NCBI RefSeq assembly: GCF_002379585.1
Contig: NZ_DFUE01000079.1
Span: 11,638-29,077 of the forward strand
Length of the DNA stretch: 17,440 nucleotides
Origin: Pseudomonas sp. UBA4194
GTDB lineage: Bacteria; Pseudomonadota; Gammaproteobacteria; Pseudomonadales; Pseudomonadaceae
Direction: 5' to 3'
The notes below the pieces were generated by a model, which searched no databases, had not been told where the DNA came from, and saw only the letters and a list, made by a program, of their open reading frames with translations. This document shows positions 7,892 through 15,315 of this stretch, in pieces (positions within the stretch are counted from its first letter, which is position 1; every line of letters starts with the position of its first letter). A program made the position numbers and the translations under genes.

Positions 7892-7978
7892 GCGCAACAA
7901 GCACCTGACCACCAACGTCATCCAACCGTAACACCACTGACTTATTCTCCGGGCTCCCCCATCCCAGGTAGCTCAGCC

Positions 7979-9286
7979 ATGCTCCGTGTGTTACACCTCC
8001 TGCTGTCGCTGAGCATCCCCGCTACCACCCTGGCGGACGCCTCCGCCTTGCGCATCCAGGGTTCCAACACCATCGGCGCCGAGCTGGGGCCGGCGCTGGT
8101 GCGCGGCATGCTCGAAGATCAGGGCCTGGTCGCCATCCAGACGCAAACCCACCAAGCCAACGAGCAAACCGTCACCGCCAGGGACAGTCAGGGCCGCACC
8201 TTGCGATTCGAGATCGCCGCCCACGGCTCGAGCACCGGGTTCACTGGCCTGCTGGCGGGCCAGGCCGATCTGGCGGCAGCCTCCAGGCCCATCACCGACG
8301 GCGAATTGGTGAGCCTTGAGCGCCTGGGCGATCTGAAAAGCTTCGAAGCCGAGCATGTGATTGCCATCGATGGCGTGGCGATCATCGTCCACCCGGACAA
8401 TCCCGTGCAACACTTGAGCATGGCCCAGTTGGCCCAACTGTTCAGTGGCGAAATCAGCGATTGGAGCGCGCTGGGCGGCCATGGCGCCGTGCATCTCTAT
8501 GCCCGCGACGACCGCTCCGGCACGTGGGAAACCTTTCGTGAGCAGGTGCTCACCCCGCGGGGCAAACAGCTGGCGGCTTCTGCCACTCGCCTGGAGTCCA
8601 GCGAGGCACTTTCCGACAAGGTCAGCCGCGACCCCCAGGCCATCGGCTTCATCGGCCTGCCCTACGTACGCAGTGCACGCGCACTGGCCATTGCCGACGG
8701 TGACAGCAAACCGATGCTGCCCAGTGTCAGCTTGATTGCTACCGAAGATTATCCGCTGGCACGGCGCCTGTATTTCTATAGCGCCCCCAACCGGCCTTCG
8801 CCCTGGGCCGAGGCCCTGGTCAAGTTCAGCCAGAGTGCCCGAGGTCAGGCAATCGTCGCCGGCCAAGGGTTCGTTGCGCAGACGGTGCAGGCCATTGAGG
8901 TGCCCGCGTCGTCCAGCATGCCGCTGGCCTATCGGCAACTGGCTGCCGCAGGGCAACGCCTGTCGGTGAACTTTCGTTTTGCCGAGGGCAGCGCCAGCCT
9001 GGACAACAAAGCCCTGGCGGATATTGGCAGGGTGCTGGAGTATCTGAAAAGCCACGGCAAGCTTCAGCAGCAAGCCAGCCTGATTGGCTTCGGCGACGCC
9101 AAGGACGATCCGGCGCGGGCGGTATTGCTGTCCAAGCTGCGGGCCATGGCGGTGCGCCGGGAGCTGGCCAAGGGCGGCGCGGTGCTGCGCGATATCCAGG
9201 GGCTGGGTGCACAGATGCCGGTGGCGGCCAATGATGTGGATGAAGGGCGGATCAAGAATAGGCGCGTGGAGGTATGGGTTTATTAG
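7979..9286 (+). CDS. Exported PstS-like substrate-binding protein with C-terminal OmpA domain
   Basis: This 435-residue fusion begins with a signal peptide (residues 1-19, cleavage after TTLA). The PstS-like phosphate-binding domain (about 24-310) shows GSNTIG, HGSSTGF, LAGQADLAAASRPI and LAQLFSGEISDWSALGG. The OmpA/MotB-type domain (about 327-435) shows FRFAEGSASLD, GFGDA (Asp373), LSKLRAMAV (Arg388) and KNRRVEVWV; the Asp and Arg match the pair that binds diaminopimelate in OmpA. The frame stays open upstream through the repeat to 7823, but the ATG at 7979 starts the signal peptide and has AGGTAG before it. No pst transport genes adjoin. It is likely a periplasmic sensor or scavenger held to peptidoglycan; the role in phosphate binding is inferred. 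Confidence 0.88.
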   Translation: MLRVLHLLLSLSIPATTLADASALRIQGSNTIGAELGPALVRGMLEDQGLVAIQTQTHQANEQTVTARDSQGRTLRFEIAAHGSSTGFTGLLAGQADLAAASRPITDGELVSLERLGDLKSFEAEHVIAIDGVAIIVHPDNPVQHLSMAQLAQLFSGEISDWSALGGHGAVHLYARDDRSGTWETFREQVLTPRGKQLAASATRLESSEALSDKVSRDPQAIGFIGLPYVRSARALAIADGDSKPMLPSVSLIATEDYPLARRLYFYSAPNRPSPWAEALVKFSQSARGQAIVAGQGFVAQTVQAIEVPASSSMPLAYRQLAAAGQRLSVNFRFAEGSASLDNKALADIGRVLEYLKSHGKLQQQASLIGFGDAKDDPARAVLLSKLRAMAVRRELAKGGAVLRDIQGLGAQMPVAANDVDEGRIKNRRVEVWVY

Positions 9287-9305
9287 GGCGCATGGTTGGG
9301 GATTG

Positions 9306-9506
9306 GCGGTGAATGGTCCCCTCACCCCAGCCCTCTCCCTGAGGGAGAGGGAGCCGTACGGTGGCGTTGCAGATGAACTCGATCTGCTTTTAGCCCCCTC
9401 TCCCTCAGGGAGAGGGAGCCGTGCGGTGGTGTGGCAGATGAACTCGATCTGCTTCTAGCTCCCTCTCCCTCAGGGAGAGGGCTGGGGTGAGGGGACCATT
9501 CACCGC
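9306..9506. repeat. Long dispersed palindromic repeat, copy C (two inner units)
   Basis: This complete copy is bounded by GCGGTGAATGGTCCCC and GGGGACCATTCACCGC. Two tandem inner units of about 65 bases begin GAGCCGT (9351 and 9416) and contain GATGAACTCGATCTGCTT. Their orientation is opposite to that in copy B. It lies between convergent genes and probably terminates both. Its right arm overlaps the last bases of the acyl-CoA dehydrogenase gene and contains that gene's stop codon. Confidence 0.88.
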
Positions 9507-10717
9507 ATATCCCTGACCCTATACTTACCCACTTCATACTTCCCGATCGCCGCCCGATGCACCTCATCGGGCCCATCAGCCAGGCGCAAAGTGCGCTGCA
9601 TCGCATACATATAAGCCAACGGGAAATCGCCGCTCACGCCCGCCCCACCATGCATCTGAATCGCGCGGTCGATCACCCGCAATGCCACGTTCGGCGCCAC
9701 AACCTTGATTTGAGCGATCTCGCTGCGAGCAACCTTGTTGCCGACGGTATCCATCATGTAAGCGGCCTTGAGCGTCAGCAGCCGCGCCATGTCGATCTCC
9801 ATGCGTGAATCGGCAATCTTGTCGATATTGCCGCCTAACCGCGCCAGCGGCTGACCGAACGCCTGACGCTCTACCGAACGCTCGCACATCAATTGCAGGG
9901 CCCGCTCGGCCATGCCCACCGAGCGCATGCAATGGTGGATACGGCCCGGCCCCAAGCGCCCCTGGGCAATCTCGAAGCCCCTGCCGGCGCCGAGCAGCAC
10001 ATTCTCGTAAGGCACCCGCACATTCTCGAAATGCATCTCGGCGTGGCCGTGGGGCGCATCGTCGTAGCCAAACACCGGCAACGGCCGGACCACTTTCACC
10101 CCAGGGGTATCCATGGGCACCAGGATCATTGAATGCTGCTGGTGGCGCGGCCCGTCCGGGTTGCTCAAGCCCATGAAGATCAGGATCTTGCAACGTGGGT
10201 CGCAGGCGCCAGACGTCCACCACTTGCGCCCGTTGATGACCCACTCGTCACCCTGATGCACGGCAGTCGCGGCCATGTTGGTGGCGTCGGATGAGGCCAC
10301 GTCCGGTTCGGTCATGGCAAATGCCGAGCGAATCTCCCCCCGCAGAAGCGGTTCGAGCCACTGCTGCTTCTGCAGGTCGCTGGCGTAGCGCACCAGCACT
10401 TCCATGTTGCCGGTGTCCGGCGCCGAGCAGTTGAACGGCTCCGGCCCCAGCAACGAGCGCCCCATGATCTCGGCCAACGGTGCATATTCAAGGTTGCTCA
10501 ACCCTGCGCCCCAATCCGATTCGGGCAGGAACAGATTCCACAGCCCCGCCTGCCTGGCCTCCGCCTTGAGGGACTCCATGATTGCAGTGGGCTGCCAACG
10601 ATCACCTTCGGCCACCTGGCGCTCGAATACCGCTTCGGCTGGATACACGTGGGCGTCCATGAACGCGGTAACCCGTTCACGCAGCGCCTGCACCTTGGGG
10701 GAGTAGGCAAAATCCAT
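9500..10717 (-). CDS. Acyl-CoA dehydrogenase (ACAD10/11-like)
   Basis: This flavoprotein of 405 residues should oxidise acyl-CoA to 2-enoyl-CoA with FAD in the cytosol. An alpha-helical N-terminal domain (about 1-120) leads to FAMTEPDVASSDATNM and WVINGRKWWTSGA in the beta domain, then the C-terminal domain with ERQAFGQPL, IQMHGGAGVSGDFPLA and LADGPDEVHRAAIGKYE. The residue aligned with the catalytic Glu of medium-chain acyl-CoA dehydrogenase is Asp in LADGPDE, as I recall for the ACAD10/11 branch. I chose the ATG at 10717 over the TTG two codons earlier because AGGT is better spaced for it. It is divergent from the LysR gene, which may control it. The last codons and the TGA stop lie in repeat copy C. 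Confidence 0.9.
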   Translation of the reverse strand: MDFAYSPKVQALRERVTAFMDAHVYPAEAVFERQVAEGDRWQPTAIMESLKAEARQAGLWNLFLPESDWGAGLSNLEYAPLAEIMGRSLLGPEPFNCSAPDTGNMEVLVRYASDLQKQQWLEPLLRGEIRSAFAMTEPDVASSDATNMAATAVHQGDEWVINGRKWWTSGACDPRCKILIFMGLSNPDGPRHQQHSMILVPMDTPGVKVVRPLPVFGYDDAPHGHAEMHFENVRVPYENVLLGAGRGFEIAQGRLGPGRIHHCMRSVGMAERALQLMCERSVERQAFGQPLARLGGNIDKIADSRMEIDMARLLTLKAAYMMDTVGNKVARSEIAQIKVVAPNVALRVIDRAIQMHGGAGVSGDFPLAYMYAMQRTLRLADGPDEVHRAAIGKYEVGKYRVRDMR

Positions 10718-10839
10718 GGGCAAAGACCTATACAGAGGGTGTGAGAACGACGCAGCGGTGAGTTGAGGCCAAAACCGCCAAGATTCAGACCAATGCTAGA
10801 CCACGGCACCGATATCTATCTAATCTATTCTCAACGTGT

Positions 10840-10851
10840 ATGAACATTCAT
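10840..10851. promoter_or_regulatory. Palindrome between divergent acyl-CoA dehydrogenase and lysR genes
   Basis: ATGAACATTCAT is a perfect 12-base palindrome centred 35 bases before the lysR start, inside the divergent intergenic region. A T-N11-A pattern, typical of LysR-type sites, overlaps it (10841-10853). A second small palindrome, TATAGCTATA, lies at 10858-10867. Together they are a candidate binding region for the adjacent regulator. No experimental link is visible. Confidence 0.4.
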
Positions 10852-10880
10852 CACCCATATAGCTATAGCAAGAGTCCGCC

Positions 10881-11813
10881 ATGAACCTGAGCAAGGTCGA
10901 CCTCAATCTGTTCATTGTCTTCGATGCCATTTACACCGAAGCGAACCTGACCCGCGCCGGACAGATCGTCGGCATTACCCAACCGGCCGTGTCCAACGCC
11001 TTGTCACGCTTGCGCGATACCTTCAACGACCCGCTGTTCGTGCGCACCGCCCAAGGCATGGTACCTACGCCCATGGCACAAAACATCATCGGGCCGGTGC
11101 GCAACGCCCTGGCGCTGCTGCGGGTATCGGTTCAGGAGAGCCGCACCTTTAACCCGTTGCAAGCCAGCAAAACTTTTCGCATCAGCATGACCGACCTGAC
11201 CGAGGCGGTGATCCTGCCGCCGTTGTTTCAACGCCTGCGCCGTCAGGCTCCGGCAGTGATGATCGAAAGCTTCTTGAGCCGCCGCCGCGAAACCACCACG
11301 GACCTGGCCGCCGGGCGCCTGGATTTTGCCGTCGATGCGCCGCTCAATACCGACCCACAGGTACGCCACGTCAAGCTCATGGAGGACCGTTACGTGTGTG
11401 CGATGCGCCGCGAACACCCGTTGAGCAAACCCAGGCTCAGCCTGGAAGAGTATCTGGGGCTGACCCACATCCATATTTCCAGTCGGCGCAACGGCCTGGG
11501 CCATATTGACCTGGCACTGGGCAAGCTGGGCCTGCAACGCAAGATTGCCCTTCGCTCGCAGCACTACCTGATGGCGACCCAGGTATTGCAGCAGACCGAT
11601 ATGGTGATGACCGTGCCGGAGCGCTTCGCGCGGCGCAGCGGTTTGTACTACGTGCCCTTGCCGGTGGCCGATGTACCCACCGTCGAAACTCACTTGTACT
11701 GGCACGAAAGCACCGATCAGGACCCCGCCAATCGCTGGATGCGCGAACAGATGATCGAGTTGTGCCAGGCGGTGGTAGCGCAGGATGTGGCCCAGGCGGC
11801 GCAGGCAACCTGA
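10881..11813 (+). CDS. LysR-family transcriptional regulator
   Basis: This 310-residue regulator has the LysR helix-turn-helix at the N-terminus (about residues 4-62: VDLNLFIVFDAIYTEANLTRAGQIVGITQPAVSNALSRLR, then DPLFVRT). The effector-binding domain (about 90-300) resembles the NodD/LeuO-like branch. Such proteins usually act as tetramers on a divergent neighbour, which here is the acyl-CoA dehydrogenase gene. The inducer is unknown. Only a weak AGAG lies before the ATG. Downstream, before the RNA gene, a 7-base stem GACCCGC/GCGGGTC (11858-11886) could be a weak terminator. Confidence 0.93.
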   Translation: MNLSKVDLNLFIVFDAIYTEANLTRAGQIVGITQPAVSNALSRLRDTFNDPLFVRTAQGMVPTPMAQNIIGPVRNALALLRVSVQESRTFNPLQASKTFRISMTDLTEAVILPPLFQRLRRQAPAVMIESFLSRRRETTTDLAAGRLDFAVDAPLNTDPQVRHVKLMEDRYVCAMRREHPLSKPRLSLEEYLGLTHIHISSRRNGLGHIDLALGKLGLQRKIALRSQHYLMATQVLQQTDMVMTVPERFARRSGLYYVPLPVADVPTVETHLYWHESTDQDPANRWMREQMIELCQAVVAQDVAQAAQAT

Positions 11814-11916
11814 GGTGAAAGTCGAGGCAGACGTATGGGCAGATGCAGTTGGAACCGGACCCGCCAGGGAGTGCTGCGTGCGGGTCTCGGGCGTGTTGGG
11901 AGGTTTCCGAAACAAA

Positions 11917-11960
11917 GTGTTACCTCGCCCCCACCCGGCCCACTCAAAACTGAGTAACAC
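11917..11960. promoter_or_regulatory. Candidate CbrB upstream activating sites
   Basis: GTGTTAC (11917-11923) and GTAACAC (11954-11960) form a perfect inverted pair separated by 30 bases, about 107 to 150 bases before the predicted RNA start. From memory, CbrB recognises TGTTAC/GTAACA dyads at crcZ-type promoters, usually with a shorter spacer, so each arm here may be a half-site of a separate dimer. The distance suits an enhancer-binding protein acting on sigma-54. Confidence 0.6.
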
Positions 11961-11996
11961 GGGAACAGATCTGCGTCAGTCTGCCGCACCTGCTCC

Positions 11997-12021
11997 AATC
12001 AAAATTTGTAGGCTATTGATT
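11997..12021. promoter_or_regulatory. Possible IHF site
   Basis: The A/T-rich stretch between the activator sites and the sigma-54 promoter holds AATCAA (11997-12002) and TTGATT (12016-12021). Each starts a match to the IHF consensus WATCAANNNNTTR, on opposite strands, with one mismatch. Bending by IHF here would bring the activator to the promoter. This is a weak, position-based call. Confidence 0.3.
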
Positions 12022-12040
12022 TAAAAGGATTTTAAAAAGT

Positions 12041-12056
12041 TGGCACGCGCCCTGCT
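12041..12056 (+). promoter_or_regulatory. Sigma-54 (-24/-12) promoter
   Basis: TGGCACG-N4-CTGCT matches the RpoN consensus TGGCACG-N4-TTGCW at all but one position. The GG (12042-12043) and GC (12054-12055) have the required 10 bases between them. Transcription would start near 12067, at GTACAAGAAC. No reading frame follows, so the promoter serves the RNA gene. Confidence 0.9.
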
Positions 12057-12066
12057 ATATCATTGG

Positions 12067-12427
12067 TACAAGAACAATAAAAATGCGACAAACCAATAAC
12101 AACAAGACTGAACGACTCTGACATAACAAGAACAAACGCGGCAGAGACGTAGCTAACAGATTTTTTTGGAGAAGATGTGCTTTTCAGGGGTTCGCCCCCG
12201 CAGCCAGGTCGAGAACAACAAAACTACCCTGAGGTAGACGCCCACTGGTTGGATCACGCATGAAAGCAGATCAGCGCTCAAAAAAATACGTTTGCTCTTG
12301 ACCCTGGATGGGGGTCGCACAAGAAGCGGTACGGGTAACGGCTACCAAAAACAACAACAGGCCGCCCCTCAATAATAAAAAAAGAGCATGCATGAAACCC
12401 TTGAGGGGAGCCTAGGCTCCCCTCAGT
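12067..12427 (+). ncRNA. CrcZ/CrcY/CrcX-family Crc/Hfq-sequestering RNA
   Basis: The roughly 360-base transcript has no credible reading frame and carries six A-rich motifs of the AAnAAnAA type. They lie at 12070-12080, 12095-12105, 12125-12136, 12214-12223, 12347-12357 and 12371-12378. Small perfect hairpins between them include GGGG-TTCG-CCCC (12187-12198) and CTACC-CTGA-GGTAG (12224-12237). Family members bind Hfq (with Crc) through these CA motifs, freeing target mRNAs and lifting carbon catabolite repression when CbrAB is active. Length, motif count, sigma-54 promoter and end hairpin all fit. crcZ itself normally sits between cbrB and pcnB, which are absent, so this should be a paralogue (crcX or crcY). 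The exact 5' and 3' ends are estimates. Confidence 0.9.
12402..12425 (+). terminator. Terminator hairpin of the Crc-binding RNA
   Basis: This is a perfect 24-base palindrome, TGAGGGGAGCC on the left and its complement GGCTCCCCTCA on the right, around a central TA. It follows the last A-rich motif. No U tract comes directly after it; a TTTATGGTTTTT stretch lies about 20 bases further on. The stem is strong enough to define the RNA 3' end, perhaps with processing. Confidence 0.75.
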
Positions 12428-12472
12428 GCTGTCTGGGGTATGGGTTTATGGTTTTTGCATGGGGTGGCGTTT

Positions 12473-12605
12473 GCGGTGAATGGTCCCCTCACCCCAGCCC
12501 TCTCCCTTGGGGAGAGGGAGCCGTACGGTGGTGTATCGGCCACCGCGATCCGCTTTTAGCCCCCTCTCCCTCAGGGAGAGGGCTGGGGTGAGGGGACCAT
12601 CCACC
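12473..12605. repeat. Long dispersed palindromic repeat, copy D (one inner unit)
   Basis: This complete copy with a single inner unit is bounded by GCGGTGAATGGTCCCC and GGGGACCATCCACC. The inner part has GAGCCGTACGGTGG like copy C and CCGCGATCCGCTT like copy A. It separates the RNA gene from the convergent outer-membrane protein gene and likely serves as a terminator for both directions. A short open frame that runs through it is repeat sequence, not a gene. Confidence 0.88.
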
Positions 12606-12631
12606 ACCAATCCCACATCAAACCACCCCGA

Positions 12632-13960
12632 TCAAAACAGCCCCTGCACCCGCTCCAACACCGCCCGGTTCATCTGGCCGGAATGGGTATGCAACGTCAC
12701 ATAACTCTGCAGCATATCCAGCTTGGTATTGAGCAGATCCCGGCGTGCCTGAAACAGCAGTTGCTGGGCATCGAGAATATCCACGGTCGAGCGTACACCG
12801 CCCTGGTATCCCTTCTCGGTAGAGGTCAAGGCGCGCTGGTTGGACTGCACTGCGCGGAGCATGGCGCGGCTTTTGGCAAACCCGGCGACCACGCCGAGGT
12901 AATCGGCTTCGACGTCCTCGGAGAGTTGCTGGCGCTGCACGTCATAGTCGGCTTCGGCGCCCGCCAGTGCGGCGCGTGCCTTTTCCACCGAGGCGCTGAC
13001 CGAGCCGCCGCTGTACAAGGGAATGTTCACCGCCACGCCGACGTAATAGCTGTCCTGGCGCGGCGAAAGCTCCTGGTATTGAGAGTTGTCGCGGCGAGTC
13101 AGTTGGCTGGTCAGCGAGACCGTCGGATAGTGGCCGGCTTTCTGAGTCTCGCTTTGCGCCTCGGCGACCTTTACCGCGGCCAGGCGTGCAGCCAGCTCCG
13201 GGCTGGCGCTGCGTGCTACGCCGGCCCAATAATCCAGGCTCTGTTCTGGCGGCAATGGGCTGGCGTTGGGCAACTCTTCGCGCATGGGCGGGATATCCGG
13301 TACCACCAGGCTGGCTCGGGTGGACAGCGTGCGCAGTGCGGCGATACGTCGAGCCTGGTTCTCCACCTCTTGGGCCTGCACCAGGTCGTAGCGCGCCTGA
13401 GCCTCATCGATGTCCGTGACAGCGCCCTGCCCCGAAGCGTACAAACGCTTGGTCTGCTCCACCAGTCCGGCGATGGCGGCCTTCTGCTGGGCGATGAGCT
13501 TGAGCTCGTTTTCCACTCGCGCGACCTCGAAATAGGCGGTGGCCACGCGGTCAAACAATGCCTGGCTGGCCAGATCGAACTGAGATTCTCCCAGCCTGCC
13601 GCGCGCCTTGCCTTCTTCGAAGGCTGCCCAGCGCGCCTTGTCGTACAGCGGTTGGCGGGCGCTGAGGGTGACATTGTTGGACTGGAAATCATCGCTGTCG
13701 ACGAATTCCGAGTCGCTACCACCGTCCGTGCGCCCCCCTCGACCGTATTGACCGCCGAGCGATACCTGCGGCAACAACCCGCCTCGGCCGATGGCCTCTT
13801 CCTGCTGCGACGCCTGATAGCTGTAGTGGGCAGACTGGATGGTGGGATCGTTTAGCCGGGAGGCGTCGTAGAGCTGCGCCAAGGTCAGCTCACCGCCTTC
13901 GGCAGCCCACAATGAACCTGTCCAGCACAATGCCAGCCCTGCACAAAGCCGTTTACCCAC
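12632..13960 (-). CDS. Type I secretion outer membrane protein, TolC family
   Basis: This 442-residue protein has a signal peptide (residues 1-20, cleavage near LWAA|EGG) and the two-fold TolC repeat of helical and strand segments, with LTLAQLYDASRLNDPTIQSA at the mature N-terminus and YQGGVRSTVDILDAQQLLFQARRDLLNTK near the end. It should trimerise into the outer-membrane duct of the exporter. The start is GTG at 13960, supported by AAGGAGG seven bases upstream; that ribosome site lies inside the last codons (Glu-Glu) of the fusion-protein gene, whose stop is two bases before this start. The gene is therefore coupled to its neighbour. The length matches AprF/PrtF/HasF-type proteins. Confidence 0.92.
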   Translation of the reverse strand: MGKRLCAGLALCWTGSLWAAEGGELTLAQLYDASRLNDPTIQSAHYSYQASQQEEAIGRGGLLPQVSLGGQYGRGGRTDGGSDSEFVDSDDFQSNNVTLSARQPLYDKARWAAFEEGKARGRLGESQFDLASQALFDRVATAYFEVARVENELKLIAQQKAAIAGLVEQTKRLYASGQGAVTDIDEAQARYDLVQAQEVENQARRIAALRTLSTRASLVVPDIPPMREELPNASPLPPEQSLDYWAGVARSASPELAARLAAVKVAEAQSETQKAGHYPTVSLTSQLTRRDNSQYQELSPRQDSYYVGVAVNIPLYSGGSVSASVEKARAALAGAEADYDVQRQQLSEDVEADYLGVVAGFAKSRAMLRAVQSNQRALTSTEKGYQGGVRSTVDILDAQQLLFQARRDLLNTKLDMLQSYVTLHTHSGQMNRAVLERVQGLF

Positions 13961-13962
13961 AC

Positions 13963-15315
13963 TTACTCCTCCTTGAACGCCGACAGCAACCGCTCACGCA
14001 GCGGCTTCATCAAATAGTTGATCAGGGTGCGCTCGCCGGTCACCACGGTGACATCGGCCAACATCCCCGGTTTGATCGGCAAGGCTGATGTGGCCAGGGT
14101 CTGTACGGTCTCGGCGGGCAACTCCACCTTCGCCGAAAAATAAGGTTGCCGGGTTTGCTCATCGATCAGCTGGTCAGCCGATACGTTGACCACCGTGCCG
14201 GTGACCGTCGGTGTGTCCACTCGCTGCAAGGCGGTAAAATGCACATGCACCGGCAGGCCGGGTTGCAGCTTGTTGGCCATGATCGGCTGAAAGCGCGCGG
14301 TGATGCCCATGGGGGCATCCAGAGGTACCACCTCCATCAGGCTTTGGCTGGGCGGCGCTACGCCACCCACCGTGTGCACGCTCAGGCCCAATACCTGACC
14401 GGACACCGGCGCGCGGATGGCGCCATTGTCCACTTCGAATTTCAACGCATTGATCTGGTCGGCATAAGACGATGCCTCGGCGGCCACCTGGCTCAACTGG
14501 GTCTCGGCATCACTGCGAAAAGCCTGCTCCTGTTGCAACGCCTTGAGCCGGCTTTCGTTGATCGATTGCTGCGTCTTGCCGATATCGGCAATGCCGGAGG
14601 CAATCTGCCCCGCCATCTGTGCGGTATTGCGCTCTGCTTCGAACAACTTGTTGCGTGGCACGTAACCCTCCCTGGCAAGGTCACGCAGGCCGCCCAGCTC
14701 CTGGCGCTGAAACTGCATCTGTGCGTCATAGTTGCGCTTGACCTCCTGATAGGCCCTAAGCTGCTGGTTCAGCGAGGCGATCTCGTGGTCGATGATCTGC
14801 AATCGGCTGCTCAGCTCGGCCCTGCGCGTGGCGAACAGGTTTGTCTGCAAGGCCATGGCGGTCTGCGCCCTTGGGTCGTGGGCCAGCGCCAGCAGGTCAG
14901 CAGGCCAGTCGATGCTGTCGCGGTCCAGGCGCTCGGCGATCAGTCGCGCTTCGATGCTGCGGGCGCTGATCAGCTTGCCCAGGGTCACAGCCAGTTGCGA
15001 CTGAGCCTGCACGGTGTTCAGTTGAATCAGCAGTTGGCCCTGACTGACGCGGTCCCCGTCGCTGACCAGAATCCTTTCCACCACACCGCCCACCAACGAT
15101 TGCACGCTCTTGCGCTCGCCGGACACCACCACGGTGCCAGTGCCGACGACCCCCTGGTCCAGCGGCGCCAGGAACGCCCAGAGCAGGAACCCGCCGAAGG
15201 CAATCGCCAGCACCCACACACCACGCCGGGCAGAACTGGAAGCATCAGTGCTCGGTGGCGTGGCGTCGAAGGTCTGCAGGGTGCGGTCGGGTTTCTTCGC
15301 CGAGACATCACGCAT
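13963..15315 (-). CDS. Type I secretion membrane fusion protein, HlyD family
   Basis: This 450-residue periplasmic adaptor links the inner-membrane ABC exporter to the TolC-like channel. It has a short cytoplasmic tail, one membrane segment (about residues 33-52), a lipoyl-type half (VGGVVERILVSDGDRVSQGQ), a long coiled coil (about 120-290), the returning half IRAPVSGQVLGLSVHTVGG and a conserved C-terminal tail LINYLMKPLRERL. I place the start at the ATG at 15315, which has CCGGAGG nine bases upstream and overlaps the ABC gene's TGA by eight bases (ATGCGTGA). The longer frame from 15351 would overlap by 44 bases without such support. It resembles PrtE/AprE/HasE. Confidence 0.92.
   Translation of the reverse strand: MRDVSAKKPDRTLQTFDATPPSTDASSSARRGVWVLAIAFGGFLLWAFLAPLDQGVVGTGTVVVSGERKSVQSLVGGVVERILVSDGDRVSQGQLLIQLNTVQAQSQLAVTLGKLISARSIEARLIAERLDRDSIDWPADLLALAHDPRAQTAMALQTNLFATRRAELSSRLQIIDHEIASLNQQLRAYQEVKRNYDAQMQFQRQELGGLRDLAREGYVPRNKLFEAERNTAQMAGQIASGIADIGKTQQSINESRLKALQQEQAFRSDAETQLSQVAAEASSYADQINALKFEVDNGAIRAPVSGQVLGLSVHTVGGVAPPSQSLMEVVPLDAPMGITARFQPIMANKLQPGLPVHVHFTALQRVDTPTVTGTVVNVSADQLIDEQTRQPYFSAKVELPAETVQTLATSALPIKPGMLADVTVVTGERTLINYLMKPLRERLLSAFKEE

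Noticed and set aside
7823..7978. Longer N-terminus for the PstS-OmpA protein
   Set aside because: It would translate repeat copy B and bury the signal peptide; the ATG at 7979 fits better.
7991..9325. Minus-strand 444-codon frame opposite the PstS-OmpA gene
   Set aside because: Shadow of a real gene; begins inside repeat copy C and shows no domain.
12067..12427. Naming the RNA crcZ
   Set aside because: crcZ is normally between cbrB and pcnB, and neither flanks this RNA; crcX or crcY is more likely.
12388..12591. Short frames crossing the RNA terminator and repeat copy D
   Set aside because: Sequence is repeat-derived; the same peptide pattern (GEWSPHPSPLP) appears wherever the repeat is read in this frame.
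12683..13855. Plus-strand 390-codon frame opposite the TolC-family gene
   Set aside because: The minus-strand frame has a signal peptide and TolC repeats; the opposite one has no domain.
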